From: Aquibaculum sediminis
GTDB taxonomy: Bacteria; Pseudomonadota; Alphaproteobacteria; Kiloniellales; DSM-21159
NCBI RefSeq assembly: GCF_040712085.1
Contig: NZ_JBFCVK010000001.1
Location: 124,001 to 188,000 of the forward strand
Direction of reading: 5' to 3'
DNA: 64,000 nt
The position numbers were made by a program, and so were the translations under genes. Numbering within the stretch: position 1 is the stretch's first letter; each line of letters starts with the position of its first letter. Shown piece after piece: positions 8,156 to 16,570 of this stretch. Under the pieces are notes generated by a model, which saw nothing but the letters and a program-made list of their open reading frames with translations, did not search any database and was not told where the DNA came from.

Positions 8156-8977
8156 ATGGTGCGTCAGAGCAGTTCTTTCACCGTGACGCGAATCTTGGGT
8201 CTGTCACGGAGCGGCAATCACGCCATAATTGACTGGATTCTGGCGCAATTGTCCGGTCGCTGGTTGTTTCTGAATTGCGTTGTTCCGGAACAAGACCCCT
8301 TTGCCGGCGCTCGCCCCACCGACCATGGCGCGTGCCACAAGAGCAACATCGCCGGCTTTGGTCCCGAGGCGGCTGAGCCCGGACAGATGGACCATCTGCT
8401 TTTTAGTCAAGAAGACTGTTTTCTGCGTTCTGCCTGGGGCGAGCGGGCAACCGAGATTCAGGAAAGCGGGATAAAGCAACGTCTTGGTGGCATTGGAACG
8501 CAGATCGACCTCCTCATCCTGCGAGATCCCTACAATCTCTTTGCCAGCCGGCGCCGATTCAATGGCACGTTGCTACCGGAAGCGACGGCTTTGCGGGTCT
8601 GGAAGCAACACGCGCGTGCCTTTCTGGGATTGCGCACCTGTCTCAACCGATCCCTCCTGGCGATAAGCTACAACCGGTGGTGCCACGATCCCGGCTACCG
8701 TCGACGACTGGCGGAGCAACTGGCTTTGAATTTCACCGATGCCCGAGTTGACGCCGTGCCGGCCGTCGGCGGAGGCAGTTCGTTCGATGGGCACGACTAT
8801 CACGGCCGGGCTTCCCGGATGGCGGTACACAAACGTTGGCGGCACTTCGCGGACGATCCGGATTTCCGACAGCTTTTCGACGACCAGACCAAGGAACTGG
8901 CATACCGTACGCACGGGCCACCGCCGTGGGAGGAGCCAGCCCTTCGCCTCCCACTCCAGGAGGCGCTGCCAGCATAA
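8156..8977 (+). CDS. Sulfotransferase-like P-loop protein
   Basis: A protein of 273 residues. The N-terminus has ILGLSRSGNHAIIDWI, in the position of the 5'-phosphosulfate-binding loop of PAPS-dependent sulfotransferases. LLILRDPYNLFASRR is a convincing 3'-phosphate-binding motif of the same fold, and VHKRWRHFADD near the C-terminus fits too. I chose ATG 8156, preceded by GAGAGG, over an upstream start at 8081. A likely role is sulfation of the glycan made by the upstream genes. It is separated from them by a clearly AT-rich 180-base gap (7976-8155), unlike the rest of the cluster, so it may have its own promoter and may have been acquired separately. Confidence 0.6.
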   Translation: MVRQSSSFTVTRILGLSRSGNHAIIDWILAQLSGRWLFLNCVVPEQDPFAGARPTDHGACHKSNIAGFGPEAAEPGQMDHLLFSQEDCFLRSAWGERATEIQESGIKQRLGGIGTQIDLLILRDPYNLFASRRRFNGTLLPEATALRVWKQHARAFLGLRTCLNRSLLAISYNRWCHDPGYRRRLAEQLALNFTDARVDAVPAVGGGSSFDGHDYHGRASRMAVHKRWRHFADDPDFRQLFDDQTKELAYRTHGPPPWEEPALRLPLQEALPA

Positions 8978-9028
8978 GGCAATTCGAAACGATGATTGCT
9001 AACGCCCCGTAGTACCTTCTCGGCAGCG

Positions 9029-9817
9029 TCAGGACGATGAAGTCGCACCACCAGTTGATTGTCCGGCACCGTCGTTTCCGGTGCCGCTTTCCTTCATCGG
9101 TTCGTTCGAGGCGCGGTTGGAAGAACCGGTCTTGCCCATCTCCGCTTCCGCTGCCTGTTTGAAGCGGTTCACGTCGCTGGCCAGTCGGCTCTCTGCGTTG
9201 CCGCCGAACAGACGGGCCGCAAGTCGCCCAAGTGCACCGCTCGGTGGCAGGTAGCGCAAACGCACCTCAATACGCGTCCTGGCCTCGCCCTCAGATTGGA
9301 ACTCGACGGAACCCTCGTTCTGGACGTCTGCATCCTCGCTGGAGCGCCAGGTTATGCGCCGGTTCGGCTCATCCTGTTCAATGCGTGAGGTAAACTGCAA
9401 TCGTGCTCCACCGGGACCGGAAACGGTCCAACGAGAGTTGCGTCCATCGAGCGGTTCGACCTTCTCCACGTGGGAGAAGATCTGGGGCAGAGTAGAAACA
9501 TTTCGCCAACGCGCATAGAGCTCGCTGGCCGGGCGCTCTATCACGGCGCTGGCCTGGGCCTCCTGCCACCCCTGCCCTTGCTCGGCCCCAGCGCCGCCTC
9601 CGCGGGAGTTGATGCTCAAGGCCTCATAGAGATGGCAGTGGCCACTGAGGCCGCGGAAAGCGAGAGCTCCACCGAGGATCAGTTTCGCACAGCCTCCGAT
9701 CCCGTTGTCTCGCCACCCGGACCGGACAAGACAAGCGCCCACCCCGAGCGACAAGAGTCGCTCCAGTGGGTGGACATTGAGCCCTTCAGACGTCAGACGA
9801 CCTTCGCTGCTGCTCAT
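9029..9817 (-). CDS. Membrane-anchored SRPBCC (polyketide cyclase/dehydrase-like) protein
   Basis: The protein has 262 residues. Residues ~14-70 hold two hydrophobic stretches in an arrangement like the small YgaP/DUF2892 membrane domain (NVHPLERLLSLGVGACL; KLILGGALAFRG). Residues ~88-220 form an SRPBCC helix-grip domain (IERPASELYARWRNVSTLP, then FSHVEKVEPLDG and SRWTVSGPGG). The C-terminal 40 residues are low complexity, rich in Ser, Gly and Thr. It probably binds a hydrophobic ligand at the inner membrane; no enzymatic activity can be assigned. It is on the minus strand downstream of the SDR gene with about 107 bases between. Confidence 0.75.
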   Translation of the reverse strand: MSSSEGRLTSEGLNVHPLERLLSLGVGACLVRSGWRDNGIGGCAKLILGGALAFRGLSGHCHLYEALSINSRGGGAGAEQGQGWQEAQASAVIERPASELYARWRNVSTLPQIFSHVEKVEPLDGRNSRWTVSGPGGARLQFTSRIEQDEPNRRITWRSSEDADVQNEGSVEFQSEGEARTRIEVRLRYLPPSGALGRLAARLFGGNAESRLASDVNRFKQAAEAEMGKTGSSNRASNEPMKESGTGNDGAGQSTGGATSSS

Positions 9818-9924
9818 GATCCAAGCTCCTGGTGGTCAACTGGTTTACTCCAGCGGCAGTCCATCCGGCGCTTCGGCCCGGCAACTGCCGCGCTCAAACT
9901 GGGGCGCTCAAACATCGGCGAGCG

Positions 9925-10776
9925 TCAGCCATTGATGACGCTGCCTCCATTGGGGTGCAGCACCTGACCCGTCATGTACGAAGCCTCTTCGCTTGCCAGG
10001 AAGACATAGCAGGGCGCCACTTCATTGGGTTGCCCTACCCGTCCCATTGGGGAACTTTCCCCATGTTGGGAAACCTTGGACTCATCGAAGCTTGCCGGAA
10101 TGAGAGGAGTCCAGATCGGGCCGGGTGCAACCGCATTCACCCGAATACCGCGCTCCAGCAGCGTCTGGGACAGCGAGCGGGTCAGGGCAACAATGGCACC
10201 GCGGGTCGCACTGTAGTCGATCAGCAGAGGGTGGCCCTTATAGGCCGTGATCGATGTGGTGTTGATAATGCAGGCGCCCTCGCCAAGGTGCGGCAAAGTC
10301 GCGCGTGTAAGATGGAAGTAGCCGAAGACATTGCTGCCAAAGGTGCGCGCCAGGTCGTCGGCCTCGATCTCCTCAAAAGTGCGGCGGATATGCTGCTCGG
10401 CGGCATTGTTGACCAGAATGTCAATCCGCCCGAACTTCGCGATCGTCTGTTCCACGGCCTGCTGGCAAAAGGCTTGCGAAGCAATGTCACCCTTGATGGC
10501 AAGGCCTTCGGAACCTTCTTCCTTCAATAGTTCGAGCGTGTCTTGCGCGTCGGCGTCTTCATCCAGGTAGATCAAGGCAACGCGGGCACCTTCCCGCGCC
10601 ATGGCCAGGGAAACGGCGCGACCGATGCCACTGTCGCCGCCGGAGATCAGCACGACGCGCCCCTTAAGCTTGTCGACCCCGGGATAGCGCGGCCGGAAAT
10701 CCGGCGTCGGCTCCATCTCGCGCTCGACGCCCGGCTGTTGTTCCTGCTCTTGCGGTGGTGGAGACTTAAGCGACAT
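9925..10776 (-). CDS. SDR family oxidoreductase (YghA-like) with altered active site
   Basis: A 283-residue classical short-chain dehydrogenase. ISGGDSGIGRAVSLA is the NAD(P)-binding TGxxxGIG-type motif, ILVNNAAEQ is the NNAG equivalent, and INTTSITAY supplies the serine. The catalytic tyrosine is Tyr188, but the position of the near-invariant lysine (YxxxK) is Arg192 (DYSATRGAI), coded by CGC. The C-terminus VLHPNGGSVING is normal. Homologues with the long proline-rich N-terminal tail are often annotated as aldehyde reductase or stress-induced dehydrogenase; the physiological substrate is unknown. The K-to-R change may reduce or change activity. Confidence 0.9.
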   Translation of the reverse strand: MSLKSPPPQEQEQQPGVEREMEPTPDFRPRYPGVDKLKGRVVLISGGDSGIGRAVSLAMAREGARVALIYLDEDADAQDTLELLKEEGSEGLAIKGDIASQAFCQQAVEQTIAKFGRIDILVNNAAEQHIRRTFEEIEADDLARTFGSNVFGYFHLTRATLPHLGEGACIINTTSITAYKGHPLLIDYSATRGAIVALTRSLSQTLLERGIRVNAVAPGPIWTPLIPASFDESKVSQHGESSPMGRVGQPNEVAPCYVFLASEEASYMTGQVLHPNGGSVING

Positions 10777-11042
10777 CGGCTAATCCTCGACAAAAGCGGC
10801 CTGGGTTCACAGTCAATGGCCCCCGCCCTGCTTTGTTCCGAGGACACGGGGCGGTGCATTTCCTCGAACCGGTTTGCCTGTTGAGCGGATGCCAGAAGCA
10901 CCACCAGTTGGGCCGTACTTTGTACGAAAAAGCGGTTCAGTGGGTTGCACTTGATCGCCAGGGCTTGAGATTTCGGATCAAGCTCCTCGGGTCCCGAGCG
11001 CTCGACCAACTATCGCGGCCCAAAGCCTGCCCCGAAAGCATT

Positions 11043-13049
11043 CTAATCGTCGGATTCCACCTCCGCTTCCGCAGCCCCCATAAGCTCAGCGCAGGGGGCA
11101 TCCTCGGCCAGACCGAGCTCCAGGAAGGGCAGCAGCGCCGCCAGCGGCGTCAGCAGCGTTCCCAGAGCGGCTGCCAGCCCACCGCGGATGGCCAGCTCCG
11201 TCGGATCGACGCCGAATGTCGGTTCGACAAAGGTACCACCGAGGGTCACGGCGAGGCGCGAACTGGCGAAGCCCGGATCCTTGGCCTCGCCGGCGATCTT
11301 CAGGTCGAGCGCTTCCTCGCCGAGGTCGATCCTTCCCTCCGCCTGGATGGCGCTGTCTACGGTATCGAGCAGCACCGGGCTGCTGGTCAGGACGCCCTCC
11401 TTGATGTCGAAAGCACCGATGAAACAGCGGATGTTCATGTCGGCCGGCACCTCATCGGTCAGGACGACGGCAATGGCTTCCAGAAAGCCCGCATCGAGAA
11501 GTTGGAGGATGGACCCGGACACCAGGCCGCCATTCATCATGAAGGCCGCGTCCCCCTCCGCGGTGGCAAAGGCGCGCCGGACCGTGTTGCCCAGCGTGGA
11601 AAAGCGGGCGCGGCCTTCGATGACCCCCTGGGCCTCGCCCTCCAGCCCCGCCTGATTGAAAATCCTCTGTAGCTGGATGCCAGACAACTGCAGGTCGTAG
11701 TCTGTCTCAACGGGATCGACCGTCGCATAAAGCGAGAGGAAGAGGTTGAGCTGTCCTCCGGCGAAGTCGAAAACCACCGGCTGGAGCTGCAGTACACCCT
11801 CGTCGATCACAAGATCGAGCGCGACATTGTCCAGCGGCAGCCCCGGCGCGACCACCTGCTCCCCCCGAAAGACGACCTGCGCATCGCTGCTGCGCACCTG
11901 CTCGATCTGCAACGGCGCATCGGGCAGCAGGCGGACCTGGCCTTCGGCGTCGCTCTGCTCAGTGACCTGCTCGGCCTGGGGCGGCAGGCCGACGAGCGTG
12001 CCCAGGTCTGCGAAGGCCAGTCGCTCCGAAACCAGGTCGGCGACGATCAGCGGTCGCTCCCGATCCACCTCAACGCGCATGTCACCCGCAAGGTCACTCT
12101 CTCCGACGGTCCCATTGAAGCCTTCAAAGTACCAGGCCTTATCGTCCCTACGCAGCCGTCCCCTCAGCTCGTAAGGCGGTGTGGAGGGGAGCGGAATGCT
12201 CAAGATCGGCGCCAGCTCATCCGGGGTCGGGCCGCTGATCCAGAGTTCCCCATCCATCCCGGCGAGCTGCAGGGGCGCCGTCAGCGTCCCTTCGGCCCGG
12301 GCGCGCGTCTGTCCGACGGCGATTTCGATCTCGATCGGATAGGGCTCCTCTTCCTGGCGCAGCAAAGCCAGGGAGCCGCCGCTGGCAGCGATGGAGAAAG
12401 GATGGCCTTGGACGCGCCCCTCGCCTTCCAGGCTGACGGGCAGGCTGCCCTCCTCCGGGCTCACAACCTGTGCCGAGGCCACCTGTGCCTCCAGTTGAAT
12501 ATCCCGGGAGGCGTCTTCGAGGGTGAGCCGACTGTCTTCCACCACCAGCTTTTCCAACAGCGGAACCTCGCTGCGCTGCGTGTCCCCATCACCGGCGTCG
12601 TCACCTGCGTCGTCACTGGCGTCGCCTGGCATCTCCCAGTTGGCGCGCCCCTCCTCATCGATCTCCAGATGGATGTCCGCGCCGAGGATGCGCGTGTCCA
12701 TGATCACCAGTTGGCCACGCAAGAGTTCCCGAGCGTCGATCCTCAGCGCGAGTTCTTCGACGTGAACAAGCTCCCCCGCCTGAGCCCAGTCCGCATTCGC
12801 CAAGCGGATGTCCCGCGCGCGCATCCAGGGCTGCCAGGAGAACTCGCCCTGCAGATCGCCTTCGATGGCAAAGTCACGGCCGGTTGCCGCTTCCACACGC
12901 GCCTCGATCGGCCCGCGCAACATGTTCCACTCGAAAAGAAGAATGGCCGCCGCAACAGCCAAGGCCAGCAAGCCAAAAACGGCGGCAATCCATTTCAGAC
13001 TTCGTGGCATCCTTTGCTTCTGTCGCCCCCTCGACGCGTCGATATCCAC
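11043..13049 (-). CDS. AsmA family protein
   Basis: The protein has 668 residues with one N-terminal transmembrane helix (LKWIAAVFGLLALAVAAAIL) and the bulk in the periplasm, the usual AsmA-like topology. The AsmA N-terminal signature is visible in GPIEARVEAATGRDFAIEG. The rest is a series of beta-rich repeats such as LRIDARELLRGQLVIMDTRI. AsmA-like proteins are bridge-like proteins implicated in phospholipid transport or outer-membrane assembly. Starts at 13049 or at the internal Met (MPRSLKW, 13010) are both possible; the latter puts the helix closer to the N-terminus. The 266 bases between it and the SDR gene show no convincing gene. Confidence 0.85.
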   Translation of the reverse strand: MDIDASRGRQKQRMPRSLKWIAAVFGLLALAVAAAILLFEWNMLRGPIEARVEAATGRDFAIEGDLQGEFSWQPWMRARDIRLANADWAQAGELVHVEELALRIDARELLRGQLVIMDTRILGADIHLEIDEEGRANWEMPGDASDDAGDDAGDGDTQRSEVPLLEKLVVEDSRLTLEDASRDIQLEAQVASAQVVSPEEGSLPVSLEGEGRVQGHPFSIAASGGSLALLRQEEEPYPIEIEIAVGQTRARAEGTLTAPLQLAGMDGELWISGPTPDELAPILSIPLPSTPPYELRGRLRRDDKAWYFEGFNGTVGESDLAGDMRVEVDRERPLIVADLVSERLAFADLGTLVGLPPQAEQVTEQSDAEGQVRLLPDAPLQIEQVRSSDAQVVFRGEQVVAPGLPLDNVALDLVIDEGVLQLQPVVFDFAGGQLNLFLSLYATVDPVETDYDLQLSGIQLQRIFNQAGLEGEAQGVIEGRARFSTLGNTVRRAFATAEGDAAFMMNGGLVSGSILQLLDAGFLEAIAVVLTDEVPADMNIRCFIGAFDIKEGVLTSSPVLLDTVDSAIQAEGRIDLGEEALDLKIAGEAKDPGFASSRLAVTLGGTFVEPTFGVDPTELAIRGGLAAALGTLLTPLAALLPFLELGLAEDAPCAELMGAAEAEVESDD

Positions 13050-13084
13050 AGCGACAACGCCGAAAGCGTGCAGAAAGCTCCACG

Positions 13085-13240
13085 CGCCTGCCTCCGCAGG
13101 ACCGCGACGGTCTGTTTTCGACGCGGCTGTTAGAGCGTTACCAACGCTCCGAGAAGGCCTTGGTGGGAGCTCCGGCGGAGATGTACCCTATCTCTACCTG
13201 ATCCTGGACGCCCGCTACGAGTGGGTGCGCGACGCCGGCG
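13085..13240 (+). pseudogene. IS256-family transposase remnant, internally deleted
   Basis: Two pieces of a mutator-type (IS256) transposase lie in different frames. The first reads LPPQDRDGLFST-R-LLERYQRSEKALV-x-AEMY and matches the conserved N-terminal region of IS256 transposases. The second, starting near 13183, reads PYLYLILDARYEWVRDAG, which matches the segment around the first catalytic aspartate. The part between them is missing. No inverted repeats were identified. The remnant runs straight into a fragment of an unrelated transposase. It is certainly non-functional. Confidence 0.7.
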
Positions 13241-13556
13241 CAACAAGGAAAAGGGCACGCCGCTTTCCGACGTCACCCAGCCCAACCAGTTCTGGTGCGT
13301 CGACTTCAAGGGCGAGTTCAAACTCGGCAACGGGAGCTACTGCTATCCCCTGACCGTGAGCGACCAGGCCTCACTCTACCTCTTGCTGTGCGAAGCCCTG
13401 GAAAGCACCCAGGAGCCCCCGGTCATGAAAGCCTTTCGACGACTGTTCAGCGAGCGCGGCCTGCCGGACGCCATCCGCAGCGACAACGGGCTGCCCTTCG
13501 CCTCACCCAAAGGCCTGTACAACCTCTCGAGGCTCTCCGTCTGGTGGCTGCGACAG
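13239..13556 (+). pseudogene. IS481/IS3-like integrase-core transposase fragment
   Basis: An integrase-core (rve) fragment of about 105 residues: PNQFWCVDFKGEFKLGNG contains the first catalytic aspartate (VDFKG), and LPDAIRSDNGLPFASPKG contains the second (SDNG). It ends abruptly after SVWWLRQ, before the catalytic glutamate. The N-terminal helix-turn-helix part is absent and replaced by the IS256 remnant. The reading frame continues without homology into the leader of the next gene. This is a truncated, inactive transposase gene. Confidence 0.75.
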
Positions 13557-13635
13557 AGCAGCACGATCTATCTGTTGCCCTGTCGAGGCCTTTACGCAAG
13601 TCTCTTCCAAGGGCCGATGCTGGGGGACCGAAGGG

Positions 13636-14070
13636 ATGCCAACCAACATTCAGCAGACTTTCCGAGAGCTTGGTGGCGCGGCAACGTTCGGCCGCGAACT
13701 TGGTTCCGAATTGGACATTGCGCAGGCCGTGAGCGATGGCCTGCCTCTCACTGCCCTGCGCGCCCTTACGCTCGCTGGTTTCAGTAAATGCGAAATCGCA
13801 CGTTATGTGATCCGGCCACAAACGCGCTCTCGCCGCGCTGCGCATGACTGTTCTCTAACACCCGCGGAATCGGATCGCGTGATGCGCCTGTTGCGTATGC
13901 AGGAGCTGGCGCTCGACACCTTTGGAGACTTAGACAAGGCCTTTTCCTGGCTGCGGCGCCCTCTGATGGCACCTGACGGCGAGATCCCCCTGGGCCTTTC
14001 ACGCACCGAAGTCGGAGCGAGAGTCATCGAAACCATTCTCGGCAAGATTGCCATGGGTGCCGCCGCCTGA
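13636..14070 (+). CDS. Orphan Xre/MbcA/ParS-type antitoxin (RES-Xre family)
   Basis: A 144-residue protein resembling antitoxins of RES/Xre type II systems. The N-terminal half (ELDIAQAVSDGLPLTALRAL) leads into a helix-turn-helix-like segment, then LTPAESDRVMRLLRM and DKAFSWLRRPLMAPDGEIPLGL, which match the toxin-binding MbcA/ParS/Xre C-terminal domain (DUF2384). It appears full length. The RES toxin normally follows immediately, often with overlap; here the next 93 bases hold no such gene and then the CRISPR array begins. It is therefore an orphan antitoxin, or the toxin was lost when flanking mobile DNA rearranged. The start is the first plausible ATG, with a weak upstream GAAGGG. Confidence 0.7.
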   Translation: MPTNIQQTFRELGGAATFGRELGSELDIAQAVSDGLPLTALRALTLAGFSKCEIARYVIRPQTRSRRAAHDCSLTPAESDRVMRLLRMQELALDTFGDLDKAFSWLRRPLMAPDGEIPLGLSRTEVGARVIETILGKIAMGAAA

Positions 14071-14163
14071 GTCTGACACAGCGACAGGGCGTCCCACTCC
14101 TCCAGGGCAAGTCTCCTGAGGCCGCGATCAGCTCCCGGCGGCGCGGGCGCTGTGCGAGCACTT

Positions 14164-16084
14164 GTGTCAATCCGCGCCCCCGTGAGGGGGCGACCTTCCG
14201 CTTCTGCCGCAGGTGCGCGCAGGGCGATGTTTCAATCCGCGCCCCCGTGAGGGGGCGACCTTCCTAATGGACGAGGGGCTGGCCCGGGCGGTGGTTTCAA
14301 TCCGCGCCCCCGTGAGGGGGCGACGCACCACGTTCTCGGCGTTGCCGATCTGCGCGGTGTTTCAATCCGCGCCCCCGTGAGGGGGCGACAGGAGATTCGG
14401 GGCAGGCGCGAATGGAACGCCCGGTTTCAATCCGCGCCCCCGTGAGGGGGCGACCCTCTTCGCTGTCATCGGTGATGGCGTTGGACAGGTTTCAATCCGC
14501 GCCCCCGTGAGGGGGCGACTGCCTGCCTTGACGGCGTTTCGTGCCTCTTCAATGGTTTCAATCCGCGCCCCCGTGAGGGGGCGACCATCCCGGTCTGCAA
14601 AATCACTTTCATGGGATAAGTTTCAATCCGCGCCCCCGTGAGGGGGCGACTAGGGACAAGCAATCATCAAGGTGCTGGCGTAATGTTTCAATCCGCGCCC
14701 CCGTGAGGGGGCGACTGATCTCGCCTTCGGGGATTGAGCCGGTCTGCATGTTTCAATCCGCGCCCCCGTGAGGGGGCGACTTTCGCGCGGCAGGGCGGTG
14801 CTTTGTCCTTCGACGTTTCAATCCGCGCCCCCGTGAGGGGGCGACCTACGAGCGCGCCTGAAAGGGAGGGGTAGGGAATGTTTCAATCCGCGCCCCCGTG
14901 AGGGGCGACGCTCACTGTGACGGGCAGGCCCTGCGCCTTGATGTTTCAATCCGCGCCCCCGTGAGGGGGCGACCGCCGAGCGGATAGCCCCATTCGAAGA
15001 TGTAGGTGTTTCAATCCGCGCCCCCGTGAGGGGGCGACCACGAAGCTGCCGTGTGGCGCAGATCATGCCAGCGGTTTCAATCCGCGCCCCCGTGAGGGGG
15101 CGACGGATAACCCGCGTCGGGATCGTGTTTTCGTCCAGTTTCAATCCGCGCCCCCGTGAGGGGGCGACCGCACCTTGTCTGCCAGGACAAATGCCATGCC
15201 TCGAACGTTTCAATCCGCGCCCCCGTGAGGGGGCGACATCCGCGCCACCGGCGCAACGTCGGCCAGGGGCAGTTTCAATCCGCGCCCCCGTGAGGGGGCG
15301 ACAGCGGCTGGAGGAGCAGCGTCTGGCCCTGCGCGAGTTTCAATCCGCGCCCCCGTGAGGGGGCGACCACTGAGCAGTTCCTGAAACCGGAGCAGCGCAA
15401 GGTTTCAATCCGCGCCCCCGTGAGGGGGCGACCCGCGGTGCCCTCTCCGATGCGGTAGGGGACAGTGTTTCAATCCGCGCCCCCGTGAGGGGGCGACAGG
15501 AATCGATCAGGCGCTGTAGCTTCTCGCGGTTGTTTCAATCCGCGCCCCCGTGAGGGGGCGACACCTCACCCCCAGACGCCGGGCGAGCTCGGCGCGCGTT
15601 TCAATCCGCGCCCCCGTGAGGGGGCGACAGCCGCGACAACCCGCAGCGGCGCAAGGCCTTCATGTTTCAATCCGCGCCCCCGTGAGGGGGCGACGGTCGA
15701 TCCGGTCAAGGAAGCCGTGGCCGCAAAAGTTTCAATCCGCGCCCCCGTGAGGGGGCGACGATTTCGGTACTGTCGCGGCGGGATAGCAGAGGAGTTTCAA
15801 TCCGCGCCCCCGTGAGGGGGCGACCGCCTGCTTGCCGGCACCGGACGATCGGGTGGTGTTTCAATCCGCGCCCCCGTGAGGGGGCGACCCACCGCGGCCG
15901 TAGCTCGAACGCCCGCTCGATGTTTCAATCCGCGCCCCCGTGAGGGGGCGACCGCTACGTCAAGCGGATCGAACGCCTGCGCGCACTGTTTCAATCCGCG
16001 CCCCCGTGAGGGGGCGACCCGGGCAGCTGTTCGACGAGCAGCAGGCCGAGCAAGTTTCAATCCGCGCCCCCGTGAGGGGGCGAC
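14164..16084 (-). CRISPR. Type I-C CRISPR array, 30 repeats and 29 spacers
   Basis: I count 30 copies of a 31-base repeat, on the plus strand starting GTTTCAATCC and ending GGGGGCGAC, with the internal palindrome CGCCCCC-GTGA-GGGGGCG. Spacers are 33-35 bases, except one of 38 (15169-15206). In minus orientation the repeat ends GGATTGAAAC, the usual 3' end of type I-C repeats, so the array is transcribed on the minus strand, the same direction as the adjacent cas operon. The leader-distal copy (14164-14194) has T to G at base 3. The copy at 14880-14909 lacks one G (30 bases). All other repeats I read appear identical. Spacer targets were not searched. Confidence 0.97.
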
Positions 16085-16267
16085 TGTCGATGCCTAGCAC
16101 ACTGATAACTCGGGACAAATGACCCCGACACTGCGAACTGGGCGATCCGGCGGCTTGCAGCTGCTTCGGCTTGTAGGCAGCCAACAGTTCTTCTTGCAAG
16201 ATCAGACGGTTGGGGAATTTGCGAAACCTACCGAGAAATCGTGTCCGCTGGTGGTTCGCACAAAAAA
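16085..16267 (-). promoter_or_regulatory. CRISPR leader region
   Basis: This 183-base stretch between cas2 and the first leader-proximal repeat holds no credible gene. By position (next to cas2, upstream of the array on the transcribed strand, beside intact repeats) it is the leader, which carries the array promoter and directs new spacer insertion. No consensus promoter was clear enough to mark. Confidence 0.7.
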
Positions 16268-16570
16268 CTAGAATATCAGCGGCCCATCGAAATCGAGTGC
16301 CGGCTTGGCGCCGACATGTTCGATCCGCCGGCGCCAGTTTGCACCCAGTGTGTAAAAGCGCAGGCTGTCCTGCTCAGGATCAATGAGCGATATCAAACGA
16401 TGGCGCAGGGAGGTCCATTGCGCCGGAGCCACGTCGCATTCGAATACCGAATACTGCACGCGTTGACCATAGTCCTGGCAAGCCTTGCCAACTTGCCGCA
16501 GGCGCCTTCTCCCGGCGGGACTGTCCGTGCGCACATCATAGGTAATCAGGATTAAAATCGTTACCTCCAA
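16268..16570 (-). CDS. cas2: CRISPR-associated endoribonuclease Cas2 (type I-C)
   Basis: A small protein of about 96-100 residues with ILILITYDVRTD at the N-terminus, which holds the conserved metal-binding aspartate, followed by RRRLRQVGKACQDYGQRVQYSVFEC, typical of Cas2. It forms the spacer-integration complex with Cas1. The start is unusual. GGAGG inside the end of cas1 (cas1 stop at 16561-16563) is followed at a good distance by ATT (16558-16556), with no ATG or GTG nearby. The only standard start is TTG at 16570, which overlaps the Shine-Dalgarno sequence itself. The annotated boundary uses TTG; true initiation may be at ATT. Confidence 0.93.
   Translation of the reverse strand: MEVTILILITYDVRTDSPAGRRRLRQVGKACQDYGQRVQYSVFECDVAPAQWTSLRHRLISLIDPEQDSLRFYTLGANWRRRIEHVGAKPALDFDGPLIF

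Noticed and set aside
10647..11009. 120-residue minus-strand open frame between the SDR and AsmA genes
   Set aside because: It overlaps the SDR N-terminus in another frame and shows no family resemblance.
14466..16199. Several open frames inside the CRISPR array with repeated peptides such as SRGRGLK
   Set aside because: They are translations of the repeats in different frames, not genes.
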